A stretch of DNA of 64,000 bases from Fasciolopsis buskii (lineage: Eukaryota; Platyhelminthes; Trematoda; Plagiorchiida; Fasciolidae). Below are positions 1-15,000 of this stretch, one piece after another. Location: assembly GCA_008360955.1 (NCBI GenBank), contig LUCM01009059.1:88462-152461 (forward strand), in the 5' to 3' direction. How positions within the stretch are numbered: position 1 is the first letter of the stretch; every line of letters starts with the position of its first letter. Both the position numbers and the translations under genes were made by a program. Below the pieces are notes generated by a model, which made no database searches, was not told the DNA's origin, and saw only the letters and a program-made list of their open reading frames with translations.

Positions 1-64
1 AGAAATGCTTAAGGAAGAGGCAGACGAACAACAGCATCGGTCATCTGAACACTTCCAAGGGCAG
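1..64 (+). CDS. Gene 1, partial exon at window edge
   Basis: Positions 2-64 read EMLKEEADEQQHRSSEHFQ plus GQ, then the donor GTACGT at 65. The exon ends in phase 0 and matches the phase-0 start of the next exon. It is truncated by the window start and is coiled-coil in character. Confidence 0.7.
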
Positions 65-3000
65 GTACGTTCAACTAGACATTCCGCAAAACTCTGGTCC
101 AGTCGCAAAATACTAGTTCATTGACCTAACGAAGACTTCCTGAGTATATCGCTTAAAGGCTCAATTAAGAGCCTGGTATAAAGTGACTGTATATTGAGCT
201 ACTACGTTTGACTTGTTTTCTGTAGAATTTTTAATACCTGAACCGATATCGCTTGAATGCAAGAACAAAAAGAGCTCACTCTGGCACATTTCTACAATAA
301 AATTTTCAACAACTGTAGTTCCACTTAGATTGCACAAATCGGAAGAAGACTTCATTGCCATCTGACTGTTTTATGCAAATTTACCGATCTAAAACGGTTT
401 CCATTTTCGCACCCACTTTGAAAAAACAGTGGTACAAAACCAACGGCTTTCGATGAGATAGTTGTCAGTAAAAAAACTTACTGTGCTTCTTCAGCTTTAT
501 GCAAGTCGGTTGCAAATTAAAGCAAGGTTTTCGTTGGCCGATTGCACGGTTCGAAAACTAAATCAAAAAATTAAATTGATATCACAACTATGTGAACTGA
601 AATTCGTGACCAGTCAACAGTATATTTTAGACCTGCTCTTGTAGAGATTAGTGATTCTACTAGAAGTACAAATGCCTAGTTCTTAAAAGTTGGATCCTTC
701 AGAACTCAAAGGGACACTCTCCTGATTGGAGCTATCTTATTGCGGATTTTCATCAGATACTTAACAAGCACATAACCAAATGAAGACTGAACTTATCTGG
801 CAAACAGGCATTGACTATTGGCTGACTCAAGTTGCTCATCTTTAGACTTCGATTGAATTCAGTAGGGCACGTCATTGTCTGACATCGTATTGGTCCACGG
901 CCAGGTCTATTCTTCCTTTTCTTATCAGCCATGTGGTTTAAATAACTATCGTTATCCGTTGCACAAAGTCTGCGGGTTGGACTACTCAAGGTTTGTAAAC
1001 CGAGGCTGTCTGCGTTTTACTGTAAAGGCAATAAATGACTCTGCATTAGTTACGATAAAAAAGAAGTCACATCCTCCGGGAAAGGTAAAGTACCAAAAAT
1101 ACTTTGTGTACTTTTTGACAGAGTAGAATGGTCATCAATTTTGTGATGTTTGAACACCAAAACCTATTTCAATTTGTTTATCCTGGCAAAAAAGCCAGCA
1201 CTTAAAGGAAGGCAATACCGAATGGGTCTAATGAAACTGCTCAGCAAATTCAGAGGTAAACTGATCCATTTGTACTTCATTTCAGTCTTTGAACTCGCTG
1301 AAGTCACTGATTCGCATGTTCTACCAGTCGACACAGTCACCAGATTTTATGACATGTGGCGGTTTGTTCGCTTCGTCCTGGCTGATGTCGTTCCTGTGCT
1401 GGTTAAACTAATACAGATATTTTTACCTAATTGAATACCAGAGCATAAATCGCTTTCTTCATCCGCCATCAAGAATATGGCATGCCGGAAGATGGCTGTG
1501 CATTGAGAGAGTAGACCGAGCAATTCAATCTTACACACTCCCTAAAGCATAAGTTGTATGACGGAATATGGCGCTGTATTGTTTACGAATGAACGTGAAG
1601 TTATCACTGTCAAGTAATCAAGCCTTATTTTTGCATATTAGGCCACTGAATGAAGTGGTAATTTTCTTGTTTCGGTATTATAGACTGGTTTCTACACAAA
1701 GGATTATGTAATCCCAACAAAAAATCATGCCGACTGTTGTTGAAAATATCTTCTGTGATTTCACTTGGTAATTAATCAATTCCAACAACCACAAACACAA
1801 TTTACCATCGTTCCTTACATCGCATAGATATTGTGTCTCGGCAATTGTCACGTGCTGCTTTAGTGAGCTTGTTTACTTCTTGACAGACGATTGATTGCTT
1901 GCATAGTTCTTGGCACAGAAGGAAGACCAAGAAAGAATTATCGGTACTTTGGCGACATAATATTTGGAATAACACTTCTGGAAATCTTGGGCTTTTATGC
2001 CAAAGTGATCTGGGACAAGAGCAATCTACCCAACTAGTTCACGTGACTAGAGTTTTTACGGCTCTGGGGCGCATCGACGGTTAATATTTAACTAGAAGGA
2101 CCCCAGAAAAAATTGAAATACCTCCCTAACCTTTATACTAATGCCATTTTAGTTCATCTCCTTGGTCAAAAATACTGCCAGAAATATGATCTGCAGTAAC
2201 TATTATGGAATATTAAACAGTTTCAGTCCTAAAATAATGATGTTGGTGCACATGTGCCGTAGAAACTGGCCACTAGAGTATCCGTAAATTATACGTATTT
2301 CTTCCAGTCATCCTGACACCGATTCAGAGTAGTTCTAGATTAATGAATTCAGTTATGATGCCACAGAGTTAATAAAAAACAATCGAGTCACTTGGTGCGT
2401 AGCATTTGGCTGAACACAGAAATTTCATGACTTCCGGTATGGCACGACTAAAATAAGATCTATCAAATGATCCGGGACAATGACCATTCAAAAAACGCCA
2501 AATCTGAAGGTTCAAATAAGGTGTATGGCTTGTTGGTTTTACTGTAATTCTGACTGAATGTTCATTTCTGCTATGACCTTATTCCTTTTCATCACTCAAT
2601 TCGTTAACCACCTAGATCGTGTCTCAGGTTTTCTTGATAATTTACTCTGAAGGTTAAGTTTAGTAACTTCAGATTGTGACTGCGGAGATGCAGATAAATG
2701 GTCTATGGGTTTTTTATATCAACAATCACAGCTGCTGTGAAAGGAAAATAACTGATTGTCCTGGGGACGCAGTAGCCTGAGGAAATCGGAATTCATAACC
2801 AGAAACTTAAAGTGGCGTAAAACCTCATTAGATAGCCACAATTCTGGATAGACGAAGTACAGTTGTCTCTAGTTGTGAATGATATAATGTTAACAACACA
2901 GCGTTGTTGGCAGATGCAGTGTGCCTTCGTTTGACTACCGTGGACAGTCTTTCTCAAGGCAAGTTTTACAAGCAAAATCAGTAGTAGAAACGTTGGCACA

Positions 3001-6000
3001 TTACATCTACCAACAACGCTATGTTGTTAACATTATATCATTCACAACTAAAACCAATACATGGTGCATCGATTTTTCGATACACTCCTTACGTCATTTT
3101 GTCCTGATATTTAAAATTGTCTGTGATTCTCGAATGTAAATTAGTAAAAGCGAGACGTTATTTCTTACTCTTAACTGTACTGTTTTCTCTATGAACCTTC
3201 GACCATAAGGTTAGCGTTTTGAGCGATCGCGTGGAACACTTACAAAGTCTGCTGGCTCTTGAGTCGAGCAAAGTGGAACGGCTAAGCAATGAACTGGAGG
3301 AAATGAATAATACAGTGGTGGAAGCCAAGTCTTACGAACGAAACTTGGAACATATGGTCAGCCAACTAAGTAAACAGTTGGAACAACGCACAAAAACCCA
3401 GGAACAACCCATTTCCGAGAAGATTAAACCATCCTTTCCGGAAACAACAATGCAAACCGATTTGGAGGTAACCAGGCATTATATAATTTCTCTCATCATC
3501 TTTTATTACTCATGAGTAGTTAACTTCACACCACGAACGTTTGATACAATGCTGTCAATTTGTCACCCTAGCTTGATGACGAAAAACTGTAATTATCACA
3601 GAATCAGTTGTAAAAGGTAAAAATCAAGGGTAAAAGTCAGTTCTACCCTAAAATTCATGCACCATCTTTATATGACCTGTTAATTGAAATCTAAAACACG
3701 GGTTATATAGGAACTGGCAGTATTTTGACTGGTACCTGGTAGAATGACTTTAAATTCAGGACTAGCGAGGGATGCAGACGACAAGTGGAAAAATAATGTT
3801 TTGCAAGTCAGGCAGGACTATTAGAAATTTGGGTCTTGTGATAATAGCAGTAGCACTAGTAACAATAACTAGCTCGCGAGCGGGAATCTTAGTGTGACCA
3901 CTGGGATGCAGTAAGGTGAAATAGACAGATCTAAATGATGAACGGAAGAATAAAAAACCGCTAGTTCAGCGATAAATTTCCTGAGTCTGGCTGTGTGAAA
4001 TCATGGTAATTTCGTCGTCAATTTATGCCTACAATACCACACAAATTGCGGTCAGCTTGAAAAGTAGGAGGTAAGACGGTTCACAAAATTATTCGTCATA
4101 CGGCTTAAAACTGAGCTTGGCATCAGTGAACCATGAAGACATCGCTCTGCAACTCATTCATTTCTGCAGGGAACTTCCAGTAATGCTTGTAGTTTCCACC
4201 TGAACTGGGACGCTGACTCGGACCTTACGAGTGGAGGTCGAACTTTGTACTGGCCCGGCTGTCCGCAGTGCACGGACTATCATGACAACATAGGATCCAG
4301 TCACCGTTTATCCTTCATGGTTACATCACCCTGGAGGACAGTAATAGACCCAGACAACGTATGATATCTCCACAGATGCGACGAAGGGTTTGGACTCGAT
4401 ATGCACAAACTGACTTCATAATCACTATAAACACTGGGCAATTCACTACTGGAACACGGTCAGCATAACTAAGCGACAGTTCATATGGGGAGCGACAAAG
4501 AGTGAAAGTACACTCAAACCGCTTCACTGTTAGCTAAAAGTGATTGAAAACTGTTAGCGATAAATCAGTGGAGTTATGCAAATAAGAGACAGGCTAAAAA
4601 ACGCTATTGATGTAATTGAAGTGTTTCGCTAATAGGGCAATGGATAAATTACTGATGAAAGCAGTAAAAGGAAAACAAGAAAAAGCAGCCCTACCTTGGA
4701 ATGGCCTGCCAGCCATGACGGCTGGAAGAACTGAAATTTTTAAAATTTCCAGAGGAAGAACTTAAAGCTGAAACTGGAATAAATATCAGTCCCGAGGATG
4801 GCGTGCTCCACTTATTTAAGCCACTATATAATGACGGTGATGGAACGAAATTATTTTGAAAAACATTCACTTAATATTATTTTTGAATTGATTTAACAGC
4901 TGGTTTTTTGGAGGTGTCCTTAATAAAACCATATTCGACAGTTTACTAGCGACTGAATTCACTATTTTGTTAGGTGATTCATCTTCATTTATGAAGATGG
5001 TAGAGGAGGAACTGTTGGGGAGAAAATTAGATTCTGAATACTACAGAAACTTAACAATTCATCTTAAGAAAACAATTTACTGTTTGGTTGCGCAGGTCTT
5101 GTGTAAGACGGAACAAGGTCCAACGCTGAATAAATAAAAGCACTTTATGAGTACCTGTGTCCGTTCCATGACTGTTCGACCGATGGCATTTTACACAGAT
5201 CCACAATTCTGTGCAGGCTTAGTGTTTTTACTACATTTTGATATATGAGCATGATGAAAAGAGCACACTTTTTATCATGTAGGGTCCATCCCACTGTGGA
5301 AAGCGGGATCCGGTAACAATAACCGTTAAACTTAGAGTAGCACGACACCATATAACGTTCTTTTAGGTCAGATGGGCTTCCCAGTTGAGAAACAATCGTT
5401 TGCTGCATTGCAGGTGACACGAAAAACTGTTTTTTGAAAGATATTTTTAATCACTTTCTTCTCTGTCTTATCAGAAATGGGTATCCTTTAGCGAAAGCTT
5501 GATTTGGAAGCACTTTTATGCGCCATCTATAAAAGAAGACCTTGGGGAAATGCGGGATTATTCTTCTGTTGATAGAAATTCCGATTTTAATGATACAGCA
5601 AAGTTCGAATACTGGCATAGGTAGCTGCATAAAGCACTCGGACGAATAGAGATAACAAATAAATGAAAGCCAAGAAAGCACAGTTGGGATTAATTCCTGC
5701 AGAACTGTGGTGCGTGAAAAGATCCTGGTCTATGTCTTAATTTCCGGAGTCTCAAAGAATGAATGCTGTTCTAAAAGAGATTAGGTTTTTGCATGTCAGA
5801 AGTGACGCAGTGATCGTCTGTATAGCTGTTCTATCACGTTAAATAATTCCTTCAGTTGGTACTTGGAGATACTACCTAAATTAAAATGGGATACTCGGTG
5901 GTTTACAGCATGTTCAAAATCTCCGACGGTATGGTACTGACAGTGAGCCACAATTATTGTTTAACTTACAATGCCACTTACCGTCCTCTGTATTATCCCC

Positions 6001-9000
6001 GCATTGAGTAGTGTTCTGAACTTTTTCTAGAAGATTCCTTTGTGCAAAGCGCGCAATTGTTTGTGTAGATTGCACCATGTAGAGCATCGATTAGAGACTG
6101 CAAATTTTATTCGTTTCTAGAATGTAGATGATGACCAACGACGGCCAGCCAGACATCCTGAGGGGATTTCATTGTTTAAACTCGTCTGGGTAAAAAGGGA
6201 AGGACTGTCGCAACCAACAACATGAAGATTCTCCAATCCGCAAGGATTTTCCCTCCGATAGTGGGTTAGGGTTAGTAGTAGATAAATACACTCGATGGAT
6301 TCAGAAAAAAGGAACTGTAGATCGATCAGTCAATGGGGTCTATATGCCCATTGTGAATTATTCTGACTTTTGGAAATGCGAGGTTGAAAAAGCAATGTGG
6401 TAAAATTTGGAACATGAATACAACCAGTTTACAAGTCATTGTAAAGAAGAAGTAGACTGGACTTTGAGATCTCAGCAAGTGTGTCCATTTGGGTGACTAG
6501 TTAATACAACTATTAAGCTCCCGCTTCATTCAGACAGGAAATGTTTCAAACAACCTCCCACGGATAGGAAAAATGCACAACGAAGTAAGTTTACCTAAGA
6601 ACCATTGTCAATTTCAACTCAAAAGTGCACGTGGGTAAGCCTTTACAAGGGATCAAGTTGTCAATAGCCACCCTGGTCCCGGAACAAGAAAGGCCCCTCT
6701 CCATTATAGTATCACTTTGAGTCACTTTACAAACGTCGTAAATATTGTATTGGCTTAAAATAAAGTCATCCAATGGTCAGACAGATAAAGCAAAGTTACC
6801 CACAAGTTTACTAAACTGAATCTTCATATTTTTAGGTGATGAGTGAAAAATCAAAGTGAAAAGAAGTCGAAAAAGTTCAGTAAATTGAACACTTTAGGCG
6901 TGAAATTCGGCAATCCTATAATCGCACAATGTTAGGCAATGGCGTTAGCTAGCTTAGTGTAAAACGAGAATTGGTCAAGTGGTTTCATTGTCTGTCACCG
7001 AAAGGGTCGGATATTGGACTGCCATGTCTGCTGGACGCTTTGGTGTTAGACGCCAACTCGCTATTGCCCCGCTCGTTACCACATCTGACCAAGTGAAACC
7101 TTATGTGGTTCTGGGCCACTCCAAGTCCCAGGGTCAAGGTTGCAGGTTCCCTTCATCCCCTCCCCCCATCCTCGTTCAGATGGCCCAAGTATCTATGGGA
7201 CATGTCCTTTCTAATGCACTCATGTTTCAAGCATATGATAGAAAAGTGATAACTTATTTTGCGTTGGTAAATTAACGAGTGACCTAACTCCAACAGATTA
7301 ATCATAGGTTTCGCTGCTGACAAAAGATCCCTAGTGAGGAGGTTTTATTCGCTGTTGCTGAATTCTGTTTTAGCCTGGTGAACAGCACGATTTGGAGAAA
7401 CAGTTAAATTCTTATCGTGAGTTGATTGGTCATCTTCGAGCTCATTTGTCCGCGAATCCCAAGGCAATGACGCTGCTGGCCAATACACCATTTCAACCCG
7501 GTGGACAGTTGGACCTTTTCAATGAGCCACCTCCACCCGGTCAAAACTTTACTCTAGTCACTCCGATCAGCAGCCAGAAATTCTTCGCCAGCGCATCCCC
7601 AGTAGAGCCCATGGATCGATCGACTTCTGGTGATATGACTCCAGGATTTGCAAATCTGAAGCAAGTGGACGAACTGAAACGGCAAATCAGTGCGACAGAA
7701 AAGGAACTTCAAGAAACAAACGTAAGTGGACTGGCAAAGACAGGGATTGTCGAAACTTGAAAATGTACTACTAAAATTAAGTATTTTTTGTGTGATTTGG
7801 TGATCTGAGAACGGAATCACCTTTGCCGACACTTCATTCTATTTTTTGTGAACTTAGGAAAAGCAAAAGTTTATCCGATCAGCCTCGACATAGGAAACGA
7901 AGGTGTTTTCGTCTTTGTCAAATGTACAGGCATGTAGTGCACAATGGAAGTGTCGCGAAATGCAGAGACATACTGTTTGCTGAACTAACAACGAGGCCCA
8001 CTTCCGAAGGTATTCAAACGTAAATGCCGCAGTTCTAATTGCGAATCTTAAGAACCTATGCTAAAATAAGCAACGTGCCGTAAGAAATAAAGCAAGATGA
8101 TCAAGATGCTGGGATTCGGGAGTGTGAACGAACTTCATAGTGAGCTGCAAGGAAGAACCACGGTAGAGCTCAGGCAGAGGAGTGCCTCAGTGTAGGTGCT
8201 CACATCACGTCAACCACTGTCGGTGGACCCATCGATTACAAACTGGACAGCAATACAATCGACGTCCGAGTGGCATTCAGTTAGAACACCGTTCTTCTGT
8301 ATTGAATGCGTAAGTTTGAGCAACTCGAAAGGACCAAACTGACACCATCTATGACAAAACGGATCCAAACCGTTACGGTAACAATTAAAGCAAATTAATC
8401 ATTGTGCAATAACCAAACCTCAATAGTGTTCCTGCCGGATCCCCTTATTCTATGTTTTGAAAATGAACGGTGTCAACGACAAAGAAAGTCAAGCAAAGTC
8501 AGTCGCCAGCAAACCCACGATCGTGGTAACGGCGAGAGTCCAGATGGTGACAGTAATAGGAAAGACTGGTGCGACCAAACAATAACGGGATGTGTCCCAA
8601 CTAAAGAGGCAGTTAGTTTTCGGTGAAAGTTATGCTGGGGACGGAAAGGAGAGTTTTCAATGTTCGGTCCAAATTTTTTTCCGGGTCTCCTTACGCAGTG
8701 CATCATTCAGACTAATCAGGCCTTATTGGAGACAGAACATCAGGGATGCATATGTCTGACAGCGATAGCGACCAGTTCTTTTTCATGAGGTTCGAAATAA
8801 AAATGTTTAATAATTTGGTCAAAAGCGAAGGTAAACAATTACGTCTTCCCAAGTTAGCATCAGTAATGGACAGTATTAGTGGCTGAACAATCAAAATGAT
8901 TCCAACAGTTGGTGAGTTTTATGACTGAGTAATATCTTACCACTTCACGGATAGTTATCGGGAAGTGTCACGTTATTATCTAGTTTCATAGTGCACGGTT

Positions 9001-12000
9001 TTCATACAAACAAATCTGTTTTGGTACCAGCAATATGGACAAGTAATCGTGTTAGTGTATATCAGCTGGTATTGGAGAAATGCCTAAAACCTCGTTCCAA
9101 ATCACTCATTACCAGAACAAACATGTAGCTCCAGCTCGACGTTTACTGCTGATCCAGCCAAGTATTGCTGTCATGCCAAACCTAGTGACGAACAGCAGCC
9201 CGGCTTCGTTGAGCATTAATACTGTCCAAATTCTCAAGTAATAGTCTGAATAACCTTGAAACGAAAGTATTTGACTCACTATGGTCCATTCCAGATAAGA
9301 CCCCTAGATGGGATTTAGGAATCGGGCAGGACAGTTGGATGAGTTCTACAATTTTTCATGATGAGATGAATATCGATGCTGCTTGATGAGAAATCGTCAG
9401 ATTAAGTACATTGCCTGTTCATGAGATGTGAAAACTGTGGCTGGCCATCGTGAAAAAATCACTAGGAATTAATTTTGAGTAGAGGTGTTTACGGTATGCC
9501 AGTTTTGCTTTTCTTTGACCCAAGAATCATTTGACAATTTAAATTAAAAAGGAGTTGATGAAGCGCGAAATTGAAGATCGAGAGACCCTGGAGAGCGAGA
9601 ATACACAACTGCACAATCGAATCGCAGCCCTGGATCGACAACTACGCCGTACTCAGGACGAGTTTGATGAAGCAATGACCCGTCGAGATTTGGCGCATCA
9701 AAGAAAACTAAAAGAATTAAGTGATCAACTGGAGGAAGAGATACGTAAAACTTCCCGATTGGCCAATCAAAACAGAGACTTGGAAATGCAATTGACTGAG
9801 TTGCGTAATGTAGCTGAGCCGGAGGAAGACAACTGTAAGTCCGGCCACAGGCTTTCCCAAATGCTCTTGTTTGATAACCTTCCCTAATTTACAGAATAGA
9901 TAATTTGCTGAACCGTTACCATTTCGTAAGTATAATTAGTTTTAAAACTACTTCAGTAATACCTTTTTTGATTCAATCTCGACGTAAAGTTCGATAGCCG
10001 CTGCTGAATTTTCCGCTGGTAAAAGTGAACCGAATTCTTGCATATGATATTCTCCCCGATTGAAGTTAATAACGTTACTTCACCAAAAGCATTAGATCTG
10101 TCTAATTCTATGCAGTAAGGTTGCATAAATATCACTGACCTCATAGAGAATTGGAGCGATAACATATCACATTATTTTTTGCCTGTTTTTCATTCGACCC
10201 CAACCCGTGACTTCAAAAACTTGGGTGCTCAAACAGTGAAGGGGTTCTGAACCGGTGTCTGCCGCCTGGCTGTTGCTCGTTAGCACATCGAGGCCAAGTT
10301 CGCATAAGTTAGTGTCTTTGTGCATTCTCAACTAGGTGAAATTGGAGAAATATTTCAATGACTTAGGAGTTGGTTGTGTCAAAGCTATCTTAGATAAGTA
10401 ACCAGTGAGAACATTAAATTATAATATTACATCACATTTCTCATCAGTTATTCTCAAGATATTTTCACTCACATTTTTGGATTTTCAATGAACTTTAAAC
10501 TAATAAGTTATTTCGGTATGTACCAGAGTGAAGATGTGCTAATCCTAGACAACCTGCGTTGTGGATACCTAAAAATGAATAATGTATAGGAATAAACAGA
10601 AACAGAAGAAATTCGGGTTTATCATCCATGCCATCCTTATCCCTTCTGTTATATAAATATATACAAGCATATAAATACGTCTGCTTTAGTCCTATGTCGA
10701 CGGTAAACAGTTAAATAAAAAAGTGAGCATTACTGAGATTTTGTATCCCATACATTTTACTTGCAGATCGCAGCCGAACAGTGAGAGTTGGCTGCAAGAA
10801 TCCACAATTTTGCACTCATCGCTTATCACGGAAGCCGAATACCACGCTCCCATGTACTGGAGTAAAGCCACCCTAAGCAGTCAGGAAACTCTAGGGTTCA
10901 ATAAGAATGATATAGGCTGACGGATTATATGGCAAATGAGGTTGGAGCGAAGATGAAATGCCCGGATATTATACACGGTGCTGGTAATCGTGTAACTTCT
11001 TACTGTATTCAACAGGATTAATGGCATATCACGTGCTGTGTCCTTCAGTTTTTCTTTGCCGTTAGAACGTTATGTTTTACACCGTGTCATAGTAGATGAA
11101 TAAGTTTGTCTAAAATATTTACGTATTCATGACTGCTATTTAGGATGCATTGGTCCGAGTGTCACTAGATTCAGGCCTTCTGAGGGGCTATATAAAATTT
11201 GTTCAGGTGAATAGACCAGTAGATGCTCAATAGCTATGTGGGGGAATGGTTACTTATCACTTGTGCTTGAAGGCAATTTGCAAGCAAGGTCTGATGGACG
11301 CCAAAGTATGAAGTGTGGGTAAAATAGGCAGTAGTGTACCACAGTTACCAAATGTCAACTGGTGAATGAATTCATGGCTAATGATGGTGATATTATACAT
11401 AATAGTTGTAACAAATTAATCCGCTTGGAATGTCAAAGTATTCCTAAAAATTAGGAATTTGCTTTCGCGTACAGTTATTATGCTTGATCCATTTGGATAC
11501 AATACAAAAGCCTTCGATCCAATAGGCTACCTATATATTGCCATGAACCATGGAATTTTACAAACTTTCATTAGTGGACTAGGTATAGATTTGTTTGTTC
11601 AGGTAAACTCAATTCCACCGAATAAGTGCATATGCACTCATCAGTTACTTGCAAAATAGCGTGACGAAAATCCTGACTAATCTATTGGCTGTAGCTTCCC
11701 GACAATTGGAAATCAATACCAATAGAGTAGTCTCAAAAACCAACTGCATCAACATGCATCCAGCTTGGGGCAGTAATTGGTTTCAAGAGGTGATGCCCGC
11801 TAGTTACACGTTTATCACATTCGAGTCCGGCCTGTCATCCAACTGCAGTTCTGGATATTTGATCTGTATAAAGAAAATCAACCATATTTCTGAAATCTAC
11901 TTGTCTCCGAAGCGACTTACACAGCGTGGGTCAAGTTCGACTGATTATTGTCCTTTTTAATTACTGTCCCTAGCTCGCATGTTATATCTTTATACAAGCA

Positions 12001-15000
12001 ATACCAAGTAAAATGGTGCATGTGCAAGCTGCTGATGTCTGCCAGTCCAGAGCAAACTAAAAGTGCGATTGTTTCCCAAAAATCCAGACTTTATACCTGT
12101 CTATTGCGCTCCCCCACCCCGTTACTACCTTGTCAGTCAACGACCAGTGGGAATCGATGCGCGCCAAAATGCGTGCTGATGTGGCCCACTACAAACAATC
12201 GTATGATTTATTGCAAGAAGAATTCGAACAGTTCCGTGCCAAAAATGACCCTGCGGTTATTCAAGTGCAAGTACGAAATATATTCCTTTTTGGTATTGTT
12301 GCATTAGGTGGTTGTTTTATGTTACCAGGAATAAATTGTCCTCTTATTTGATTTTTTCATCTTGAATTTATTACGAGATCGGAATTCATGCAAACGATGT
12401 AGGCGTAGAGAGGACGGGATTAGTATCCAGGAGATAACAAATATTAGCTGTGTGGATGACCCAAACAAATTGTTTTACCATTTGAAATGTTATTTTGAAC
12501 CTTTTTAGTTAAAAAATCGCCAGCATAACGGAGGACAAATGTGCATCATTTTTGGGTTGTAAATTATACACGCAAAGAAAGGGTCTGAAAATGAAAAGAA
12601 AACTAATGATTCTTGAGTTCAAACACAAAGAAAAGTAGGCATGATTTACTTTATGATTGGAGGAATATGAAAAACGCAATTGCTCTCTGTGAATTGTTTT
12701 TGGAGTGAAACGCTCTGTGACAAGTCGGTTCATCGTGTGTTATTTTTGTCCACCTTTTAACGCCAAATTCGACCAAGCATAGCCAATTCCCCCTACTGAT
12801 CAAATTCCGTTTTTCTTAACGCTACAGATGAATGAGAAGGACGAGAAGATCGCTTTATTGGAAGGCGAGAAGCAACAATGGCGCATCGAACTGGAGGTAT
12901 TGCAAGTAAAACTACAGAATTCCACGAATTTGTTGGAAGATGTAAGTTAGTTTTGTCACGCCTGTTCCCATGGCTCTCAGTTTCTCTGCAGTCAATCGAA
13001 GAACAATGCGCTAGCCCTGAACTATATAATCTACAATTTTCGGTAGCGTAATTTCCACTATCCATAGGCCGGAGCGGTCCGACCATCAGCACTGGGGGCC
13101 CGTCAAACTACGCAGCATGGTTGATTATAAGGATCGTTAGGACCTGTAAGCAAAACTTAACTTGTTGTAACAGCAAAAATTAGACGAGGTTGTCTCTACT
13201 GTGACCAACGGAATTCTGAAGTCATAGCAGAGCTTCCTGGCATTCACCAACTTATCATTTCATTCGTCTGCCACCAAAATGTATTAAGATTCAACTATTG
13301 GACCCATTATTAAGATTCTCCTTTACCATGATTAAGCAAAGCCATTTGTTAGAGTCCACGTAAAATTTAAGCGCAGAGTGGGTCTGTCACTGAGTGCATT
13401 TTCGCTAGGAAAAAAGTATCCAACCCTGGGAATTAGTTTGACATTGGCTAAATCTTTTGGGTTAAAACATGTTTAGACCTAACTGGTGAAAAGTGGTCGT
13501 AAGTAAACGAACTGGGAAACAATTTACCTGATGTGAGCTTTTCCAAGTGATCATTCTTGATGATTTCAAAGTCATATGTTCTAGAACCTGTCCATTTTTA
13601 CTACTATAGACCAATGATTACTGAAACTGGATTTACTTGTGTTCCTGCGGTGCCAGTAACAATTCCTAATCACTGCTCTTCGATCAGCTGAGTTTGCTAT
13701 AGAATAATCCAGACGAAAAGCGTTCATTTAATTTTGCCCTATTTTGACTTCTTTTATTAATGTAGCATCGCTTTCAAGATGCGGTCTTCTGTCAGATGAG
13801 TATCGCCAGGTCGGGAAGTTGACCAGGCTTGAGGGGGATTCGAATCCACAATTCTGAGCGCTTGACAACTGCCGATATCAGCAATTCCTAATTCCTTAGT
13901 AGTCATTTGTACATTGTTCACCGTTGTTACCCTATTTCAGACGGAGAATCGTTTAAAAATGGCCACCAGAGAACGGGCAGCACAGATGCATCGCGTTGCC
14001 CAGTTGGAAAACGAGCGCGACGAGGCCATAAGAGAAGCGGCCAATATTGCCGGACGTGCCAGTGCTGAACGTGAAACTGCTTCATCCAAACTGCGTGAAT
14101 TGGAGGAATTACGTGTGCAACGTGACGGACTCAATCGTGAGTTAACCGAACTGAAGCAGGTTCTGGCAGGACACACAGCAGAAAACGCTGCAGAGAAAAG
14201 GCAATTGCAGGCTCGTCTTCGTGAATTGGAAGTTCATAACGAGGCTCGTATCAATGACTTTAAATCGGAGCTCGAGAGAACACGGGAAGAGCTGGAACGT
14301 TTACAAGTAAGCAGTTGGGCACAATCCACTCAGTTTTGCTTGCACTCAGGTCACATTCAAGTTGAATCCAAAACGGAGGTCCAGCGGTCTGAAAATAGGC
14401 AATGCAGGTTTCCCGCAATTTTGCAAATCGCTCTGTTTTCTCTTTGATTTTATTTCTGACAGCCAAAATTGCTAGCATCTGATACTATATAAACTACTAA
14501 AACGTGTTCACATCACAGAGTACATCGTTTTCCCTCCACGTATTAATAAAATCCAACCGGGGTGGTCTGCATTTTTTCGTATTCCGGTTAGAGTATTCAA
14601 ACTCAATTGTTGGAGTATTCTGCTTGATCACAATAACACGTCCAAAGTAGCAGGGAAGAATATTATTATTAGGTGCAATTACTGAAATGCTTGCCGCCTC
14701 TCCTTATCGCCATTATAGGTTGATCTGCAAACATCACAGAATGCTGAACGAGAACAGAAAGTTCTAAATCAACAATGCAAATGGAAAATTGACGAACTCG
14801 AGGATCAGTTAAGTCATGCCAATCGTCGCATTACTGGTCTCGAAAGAAGAAACACTGACATGGAGGCAGAGCTAGTTCGAGCCAAAGCAGATCTAAGTGC
14901 TTCTCGTGAGGCTGCCAGTCTACGTAGAGCGGCAAGAGTGCGCATGGCTGATGAGTGGCTACAAGGAGACGATGATCCCACGGATGACGATGAGAAGAAT

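Noticed and set aside
13845..13862. tRNA-type B-box-like sequence GGGATTCGAATCCAC
   Set aside because: No A box or cloverleaf could be built around it. Similar B-box-like strings at about 22385 (minus) and 24772 also stand alone, so no tRNA gene or SINE is called.
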